NCBI GenBank assembly: GCA_019242465.1
Contig: JAFAVL010000102.1
Coordinates: 1-9,291, forward strand
Length of the DNA: 9,291 nt
DNA from: Chroococcidiopsidaceae cyanobacterium CP_BM_RX_35
Lineage (GTDB): Bacteria > Cyanobacteriota > Cyanobacteriia > Cyanobacteriales > Chroococcidiopsidaceae
Reading direction: 5' to 3'
Shown here: one piece after another, positions 6,186 to 9,291 of the stretch
Layout: each line of letters opens with the position of its first letter
Position numbering within the stretch: the first letter of the stretch is position 1
Translations under genes and position numbers: made by a program
Notes under the pieces: model-generated
Told to the model about the DNA's origin: nothing
What the model saw: the letters and a program-made list of their open reading frames with translations, nothing else
Databases searched by the model: none

Positions 6186-6230
6186 CATGGGGCAGTGAGA
6201 ATCCCTTCCATTTATGGATAGGGAGAACGT
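6150..6230 (+). ncRNA. Possible omega-RNA / right-end remnant of the tnpB element
   Basis: The end of tnpB and the bases after it contain two hairpins. One is at 6173-6194 (CCCC-TGC against GCA-GGGG with a bulge). The other is at 6202-6224 (TCCCT and CCAT pairing with ATGG and AGGGA). TnpB elements are known to encode their guide RNA from the 3' part of tnpB through the right end, so the location fits. The element's right boundary and target motif cannot be fixed by eye, and the nuclease gene is broken. Confidence 0.35.
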
Positions 6231-6239
6231 CAACGCAGC

Positions 6240-6635
6240 CTAAGACGAGTGAAAGGTGAAAACCAGCGCTAGAATCAGGGCAATCGCCAAGAAAATTAAC
6301 ACAATAATGGTTAACCAGTACTGTAAGGTGTAAAGCTTGCGAAGTTCTCCTAATGCCCCCAGCAAGTTTTCAATGTCAGCCCCCGTTGTATACACTACTT
6401 GCTTGAAGGACTGTGCAGCGTTGCGCGTCCATAGACCAATGAGCAACAGTAACACCCCTTGAATCAGGGAGCTGAAGTCAAATAGACCTCTGGAACTACC
6501 TACGAACAGAGTCACAAAACCAGAGATCAGGCCCAGTATAGCTCCAGCAATCATCAGGATTCCCACAAAGTTCATCTTCTTGGCAAGATCCCCAATTAAT
6601 GCATTCTGGCTCCCGCTGAATTCATATCCTTGCAT
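6240..6635 (-). CDS. Conserved small membrane protein (131 aa), unknown function
   Basis: The soluble N-terminus (MQGYEFSGSQNALIGDLAKKM) is followed by hydrophobic spans at about 23-46, 54-73 and 106-128. Between the last two lies a conserved-looking loop, SFKQVVYTTGADIENLLGAL and GELRKLYTLQYW. It resembles a cyanobacterial family of hypothetical inner-membrane proteins; no function is known. ATG 6635 is chosen over the upstream in-frame TTG 6659 because GAAGGAG (6651-6645) sits 9 bp before it. The stop lies 15 bp from the end of the tnpB remnant's hairpin, so the decayed mobile DNA ends directly behind it. Confidence 0.7.
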   Translation of the reverse strand: MQGYEFSGSQNALIGDLAKKMNFVGILMIAGAILGLISGFVTLFVGSSRGLFDFSSLIQGVLLLLIGLWTRNAAQSFKQVVYTTGADIENLLGALGELRKLYTLQYWLTIIVLIFLAIALILALVFTFHSS

Positions 6636-6671
6636 CGTCACGCACTCCTTCAAAAGCAATTTAATATTTGT

Positions 6672-6700
6672 ATTGTTTTATAACTTTCGTTACTCGTCAA
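6672..6700 (-). promoter_or_regulatory. Candidate sigma70-type promoter for the small membrane protein gene
   Basis: On the minus strand TTGACG (6700-6695) is followed after 17 bp by AACAAT (6677-6672), matching the -35 at five of six and the -10 at four of six positions. The predicted start near 6665 lies about 15-20 bp before the Shine-Dalgarno sequence. Confidence 0.4.
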
Positions 6701-6980
6701 ACTACTCGCTTGAATCGTTTTTAATAGGGAGTAGAAAAATGGGTGGTATTCTAGACCTGGTGTTTAGCTCTCAAAGTAAATTGATTAACCAATTCCTCTG
6801 AACTGTTGGTAAAAACTTCACTAAAATATTGCGAACGGATTGGCTCTATTAATACTTAGATTGTTAACAAAACCCAGTCAAATTACATGAAATGTCCGCT
6901 TGGAACGTTACTATGGCTATAGGAGATCTACATGCCCACTTTTATGAAGGTAATCGCTCCCTCACTGCTGGTGGTGCGCG
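6701..6980. other. Intergenic region between the membrane protein gene and hicB
   Basis: AT-rich DNA with no established gene. It holds two very short plus-strand frames that have good ribosome sites (6739-6801 and 6932-6988) and a 10-bp palindrome TTGTTAACAA at 6861-6870 that could be an autoregulatory site for the hicB module. No clean promoter pair was seen for hicB. Confidence 0.4.
6739..6801 (+). CDS. Possible 20-aa small protein
   Basis: ATG 6739 follows AGGGAG (6726-6731) by 7 bp, an ideal spacing. It encodes MGGILDLVFSSQSKLINQFL and a TGA stop. The peptide is amphipathic with no recognised family. The only support is the ribosome site; chance is a serious alternative. Confidence 0.2.
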   Translation: MGGILDLVFSSQSKLINQFL

Positions 6981-6988
6981 ATGACTAA
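6932..6988 (+). CDS. Possible leader peptide overlapping the hicB start (18 aa)
   Basis: ATG 6932 has AGGAG at 6921-6925 (6-bp spacing) and reads MPTFMKVIAPSLLVVRDD. Its TAA (6986-6988) lies five bases inside hicB, within ATGACTAA. hicB itself has no good Shine-Dalgarno sequence, so ribosomes ending here could restart at hicB. This is inferred from layout alone. Confidence 0.3.
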   Translation: MPTFMKVIAPSLLVVRDD

Positions 6989-7256
6989 CAGCATGCTGAG
7001 TGACTATATTAATGCGACCATGCGCCGGGCTATCTACGAACCGATTGGCGATGGCACTGTTTTTGCATCAATTCCCGGTTTTGATGGACTTTGGGCCAAC
7101 GCCCAAACACAAGCAGCTTGTATAGATGAATTACGCTCAGTTTTGGAAGGATGGATTGTTTTAGGGCTGCGCTTAGGTCATACGCTGCCGATTGTTGATG
7201 GTATTGATCTGACTCCTCCTCTGGTTCCAGTTGAGGAAGATCTTGAGGTAGCCTAG
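6981..7256 (+). CDS. hicB: HicB-family antitoxin
   Basis: HicB antitoxins bind and neutralise the HicA mRNA interferase. The 91-residue protein has the partial RNase H-like HicB fold signature: YEPIGDGTVFASIPGFDGLWANAQT (about 19-43), then AACIDELRSVLEGWIVLGLRLG (45-66) and LPIVDGIDL. It is the short form with no C-terminal DNA-binding domain evident. ATG 6981 and ATG 6993 (MLSDYINATM, the usual family start) are both possible. The stop TAG overlaps the hicA GTG by one base, so the pair is co-translated in the reversed order antitoxin-toxin. Confidence 0.85.
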   Translation: MTNSMLSDYINATMRRAIYEPIGDGTVFASIPGFDGLWANAQTQAACIDELRSVLEGWIVLGLRLGHTLPIVDGIDLTPPLVPVEEDLEVA

Positions 7257-7475
7257 TGCCTCCATTCGGACCAATCAAAAGACGCGACTTAATTCGTGCA
7301 TTGAGACAGTGTGGTTTTGACGGTCCATTCTTCCGGCACTAACCATCAGTACATGCAGAAAGATAAAACCAAGTTACCAATCCCTAATCCTCACAAAGGT
7401 GACATCACTATGGAATTACTTGCTAGAATTCTGCGCCAGGCTGGAATCAGCCGCGAGGAGTGGGAAAGCTTTTAG
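7256..7475 (+). pseudogene. hicA: HicA-family toxin, frameshifted by one base
   Basis: HicA is a small dsRNA-binding-fold mRNA interferase. GTG 7256 opens PPFGPIKRRDLIRALRQCGF and continues DGPFFRH to TAA at 7340. In the +1 frame the family continues as SGTNHQYMQKDKTKLPIPNP and HKGDITMELLARILRQAGIS, then REEWESF, with a TAG at 7473. Removing one T near 7331 would restore a 72-residue protein with the catalytic His (residue 30, in GTNHQYM), the usual size. The break is not in a long homopolymer. An intact antitoxin beside a broken toxin is a common decay state, because loss of the toxin is harmless. Confidence 0.8.
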
Positions 7476-7532
7476 AAAAACTTTCAACCTAGCATTGCCG
7501 TTTATGAATTTGCTGGAGTTGTGGCATGGGTC
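7472..7532 (+). repeat. Dispersed 61-bp repeat, copy B
   Basis: This copy matches 3510-3570 at 51 of 61 positions. It begins on the last bases of hicA and ends at the stop of the convergent gene at 7531. Like copy A it sits at a gene 3' end in a convergent arrangement. Confidence 0.75.
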
Positions 7533-7950
7533 ATGTGATACCAAGCAGCCGATTCCGGATCTCTGTCAGCTTTGCTGACGTATCAACTGGCGATCGCGGT
7601 GCTGGGACTTCTGTATTAGGCCAATTAGATAAATCATTACAAGGACAAGACAAAGGTGGCATTCCCACGCTCTGAACTGGTACAGGCATTTCGCAACGAG
7701 CGCAAGAATTCATTTCCCATGCTGGTGTTAACAATGTGGCGACGGTTTCATCGGTGCCCTCTAGGTAGCAGTCCCCAGCTGTGGCGGGCGAACGAATCTG
7801 CTGCCAACAGTCTTCAAATGCTTGGCTGTAGCGATCGCCCTGGATCACAGGTTGGGGTAGCAAAGTTTTCTGACCATTGTGAATCACAACTTTCTTACCT
7901 AGCTGAAACCAGTAAGCAAGATATCTTCTAACTTCTTGTTCGGATGCCAT
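7531..7950 (-). CDS. Conserved cyanobacterial hypothetical protein with Cys motif (139 aa)
   Basis: The protein begins MASEQEVRRYLAYWFQLGKK and continues VVIHNGQKTLLPQPV, QGDRYSQAFEDCWQQI and CYLEGT (61-66). It then has CARC (Cys83, Cys86) and CPC (Cys102, Cys104), which could form a metal site, and ends in PNTEVPAPRSPVDTSAKLTE. I recognise the pattern as a conserved cyanobacterial hypothetical but know of no function. It is cytosolic by sequence. The start ATG 7950 has no strong Shine-Dalgarno sequence. It lies 89 bp downstream of cobU on the same strand, possibly in one transcript. It contains two HIP1 octamers. Confidence 0.75.
   Translation of the reverse strand: MASEQEVRRYLAYWFQLGKKVVIHNGQKTLLPQPVIQGDRYSQAFEDCWQQIRSPATAGDCYLEGTDETVATLLTPAWEMNSCARCEMPVPVQSVGMPPLSCPCNDLSNWPNTEVPAPRSPVDTSAKLTEIRNRLLGIT
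7590..7597. repeat. HIP1 octamer
   Basis: Exact GCGATCGC, the palindrome greatly over-represented in many cyanobacterial genomes. Confidence 0.9.
7831..7838. repeat. HIP1 octamer
   Basis: Exact GCGATCGC, inside the Cys-motif hypothetical gene. Confidence 0.9.
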
Positions 7951-7979
7951 AGTCTTAAATAAATATGAAAAAATCGCGA

Positions 7980-8031
7980 TTGACTAGTCAAGGCTGCGGT
8001 TGCTCCTCCGACTGCTACTTAAAAGTAACAG
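7980..8031. promoter_or_regulatory. Palindrome and hairpin between cobU and the Cys-motif gene
   Basis: TTGACTAGTCAA (7980-7991) is a perfect 12-bp palindrome. CTGCTACTT (8012-8020) and AAGTAACAG (8023-8031) form a 9-bp stem with one mismatch and a two-base gap, 9 bp beyond the cobU stop. There is no T-run, so it is at most a weak terminator or a processing or attenuation site. Confidence 0.3.
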
Positions 8032-8039
8032 CCAACAAG

Positions 8040-8600
8040 CTAACTCGGCAACGGGAAGCCCAGAACACTAAGGTTCAGCACATGGCCGCCAGTGACTAGA
8101 TAAACTGGATGGGCAACTGCGCCCAATCGCCGTACTAAAGCTCCGAGGCGATCGCGGAACTTTCGACCACTTGGATAAGCTGGGACGACGCCCCAGCCCG
8201 TTTCCTCAGCAACTAAAATCACATCCCCAGCAACTTGCTGCAAACTCAGAAGGAAATTTTGCACTGTTTCCTCCCAGTCTGTATCATCCTGCTCCAGTAG
8301 ATTAGCCACCCAAGTTCCCAGCGAATCGACTACAAGGCAACCAAAGTGGGGAGCTGATTCAATAGTCCCCACCAGCTGATACGGTACTTCCAGCGTTACC
8401 CAGTCACGAGGACGGCGGCAGCGGTGGTGTTCAATACGAAGCTGCCACTCTCGATCAGTTGGATCAACTTGAGCTGTAGCGACATAAGTAACTGATTTGC
8501 CAGATTGCGTAGCGAGGGCTTCGGCCCACTCACTCTTACCAGATTTGGTTGGACCTGTCACCAGTATGACTCGATTAGGAGTATTCACTGTAGAGGGCAT
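8040..8600 (-). CDS. cobU: CobU: adenosylcobinamide kinase / adenosylcobinamide-phosphate guanylyltransferase
   Basis: CobU phosphorylates adenosylcobinamide and transfers GMP to it, giving adenosyl-GDP-cobinamide in the nucleotide-loop branch of B12 synthesis; it is cytosolic. At 186 aa it has the family length. Visible motifs are a Walker A P-loop GPTKSGKS (16-23), YVATAQVD (39-46), RIEHHRCRRPRDWVTLE (55-71) with the conserved His/Arg used in guanylylation, a Walker B-like LVVDSLGTWVANLL (89-102), and VAEETGWGVVPAYPSGRKFR (130-149). The P-loop has Pro-Thr-Lys where enteric CobU has Gly-Ala-Arg. The start ATG 8600 has a weak Shine-Dalgarno sequence. It is divergent from the gene at 8693 across a 92-bp spacer. 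No cobalamin riboswitch is seen. Confidence 0.9.
   Translation of the reverse strand: MPSTVNTPNRVILVTGPTKSGKSEWAEALATQSGKSVTYVATAQVDPTDREWQLRIEHHRCRRPRDWVTLEVPYQLVGTIESAPHFGCLVVDSLGTWVANLLEQDDTDWEETVQNFLLSLQQVAGDVILVAEETGWGVVPAYPSGRKFRDRLGALVRRLGAVAHPVYLVTGGHVLNLSVLGFPLPS
8148..8155. repeat. HIP1 octamer
   Basis: Exact GCGATCGC inside cobU. Confidence 0.9.
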
Positions 8601-8692
8601 GTATAAAGATAGGGACTAATACGTCCAGTTTGAGATGTTGGGTGTAAAATTCGAAGGAAATTCTGAACGATAGAATTACAGAGCAGACACCA

Positions 8693-9193
8693 GTGACAAA
8701 TCCCGAACACGAGCCCAATCCAGCAGTTGACCACTCAGGTAAAGCCCCCACATTGCCTCAGTTCAATCCTAGCTTTAGCGCCCAGAAGCATAATACCGAT
8801 CTGAACTTATCGTTTGAATTACCATCAAGTGTTGCTGCTTGCCAGACAGAACTACAACGAATTGTGCAACAAATTCAATCCCTTTATCTAGAAGGTCCAA
8901 TTGTAGATGGTTGGCTAGAATCCGATCCGAGCGAATCGATCCGACCTGGCTATCGCCTCTGTGGACTAGATGAGGCTGGTAACATGTGGTCTCATCCTTG
9001 CCCACCGGAGCAGTTGCCTAGTGTCAGTATAGCGATCGCCCGCTATCAGCAGCTCCTCCAGCTATTGAAGCGTAAGCAGCAAATTGAAACCCGATTGAGC
9101 TTGCGAGGGCATAGCCAAGGAGCCGCTCTTGGCGGAACATTGAGCGAACTTGCCAGTTCACTCGTTCATACCTCGATAGGTGGCAACAGCTGA
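8693..9193 (+). CDS. Conserved cyanobacterial hypothetical protein (166 aa)
   Basis: The polar, Pro/Asn-rich N-terminus (1-36) precedes [10 protein letters not shown], a helical stretch [20 protein letters not shown] (50-69), and the compact motif [10 protein letters not shown] (68-77), [12 protein letters not shown] (85-96) and [20 protein letters not shown] (103-122). A charged helix follows, then a Gly/Ser-rich tail. I recognise the central motif as conserved in cyanobacterial hypotheticals; no function is known. There is no signal peptide or membrane span. The start GTG 8693 has no strong Shine-Dalgarno sequence, so a slightly different start is possible. It is divergent from cobU. Confidence 0.7.
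   Translation: MTNPEHEPNPAVDHSGKAPTLPQFNPSFSAQKHNTDLNLSFELPSSVAACQTELQRIVQQIQSLYLEGPIVDGWLESDPSESIRPGYRLCGLDEAGNMWSHPCPPEQLPSVSIAIARYQQLLQLLKRKQQIETRLSLRGHSQGAALGGTLSELASSLVHTSIGGNS
9032..9039. repeat. HIP1 octamer
   Basis: Exact GCGATCGC inside the conserved hypothetical gene at the right end. Confidence 0.9.
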
Positions 9194-9291
9194 AGGCGAA
9201 ATACGGTTCAAGTATCGGAAAATCCAATATTTGAATACGGTGTCTAGAATGACTGGAAATGTAGCAATAAATAAATTGATGAAGTTATGAT

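Noticed and set aside
8601..8692. Cobalamin riboswitch or clear promoter in front of cobU
   Set aside because: The 92-bp spacer lacks B12-box-like sequence and has no clean -35/-10 pair on either strand.
9194..9291. Start of another gene at the right edge
   Set aside because: The 98 bp show no ribosome site with an open frame reaching the edge and no recognisable sequence.
1..9291. CRISPR array, tRNA or rRNA
   Set aside because: No regularly spaced repeats and no tRNA or rRNA consensus stretches were found on reading both strands.

Overview
The window looks like an accessory stretch of a cyanobacterial genome that runs into ordinary backbone at its right end. The evidence is the set of families: cyanoexosortase A, a PEP-CTERM protein, DUF29, ISKra4-type and TnpB-type transposases with cyanobacterial-style sequence, hicBA, cobU and several small proteins that resemble conserved cyanobacterial hypotheticals. 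Four GCGATCGC (HIP1) octamers occur, all between 7590 and 9039 and none in the first 7.5 kb. No rRNA, tRNA or CRISPR array was seen. All identifications are by reading alone; no database search was run.

Left part (1-1420): the 3' end of an IS5-like element abuts a minus-strand exosortase locus. A 114-residue PEP-CTERM protein lies immediately upstream of a cyanoexosortase A gene, a plausible substrate-enzyme pair. The exosortase is split by a one-base frame change at a run of nine T (coding strand); ten T would restore a 268-residue protein with its Cys-Arg-His residues.

Middle part (1420-3600): a DUF29 protein (+), a small zinc-ribbon-like ORF (-), a non-coding stretch with palindromes and hairpin potential, and a YdcF/ElyC/SanA (DUF218) membrane-anchored protein (+). 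The 3' end of the last carries one copy of a 61-bp repeat whose second copy lies directly after hicA, about 4 kb away.

Decayed mobile region (3600-6235): a truncated thioesterase-like C-terminus (-), an inactivated ISKra4-like insertion sequence with roughly 43-47 bp inverted ends, and a tnpB that has lost its N-terminus and its RuvC-I region. The two IS ends supply the similar pseudo-N-termini MKNLQI and MENLQI to the unrelated broken genes on either side. A hairpin-rich tail after tnpB may be a remnant of the element's omega-RNA/right end.

Right part (6240-9291): a small membrane protein (-), a reversed hicB-hicA module with a frameshifted toxin, a conserved Cys-motif protein (-), cobU for cobalamin nucleotide-loop assembly (-), and a divergent conserved hypothetical (+). 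This part looks healthy apart from hicA.

Five loci are broken (exosortase, thioesterase fragment, ISKra4 transposase, tnpB, hicA). That fits a decaying island, but several breaks lie in homopolymers, so sequencing error must be excluded before biological use is made of them.
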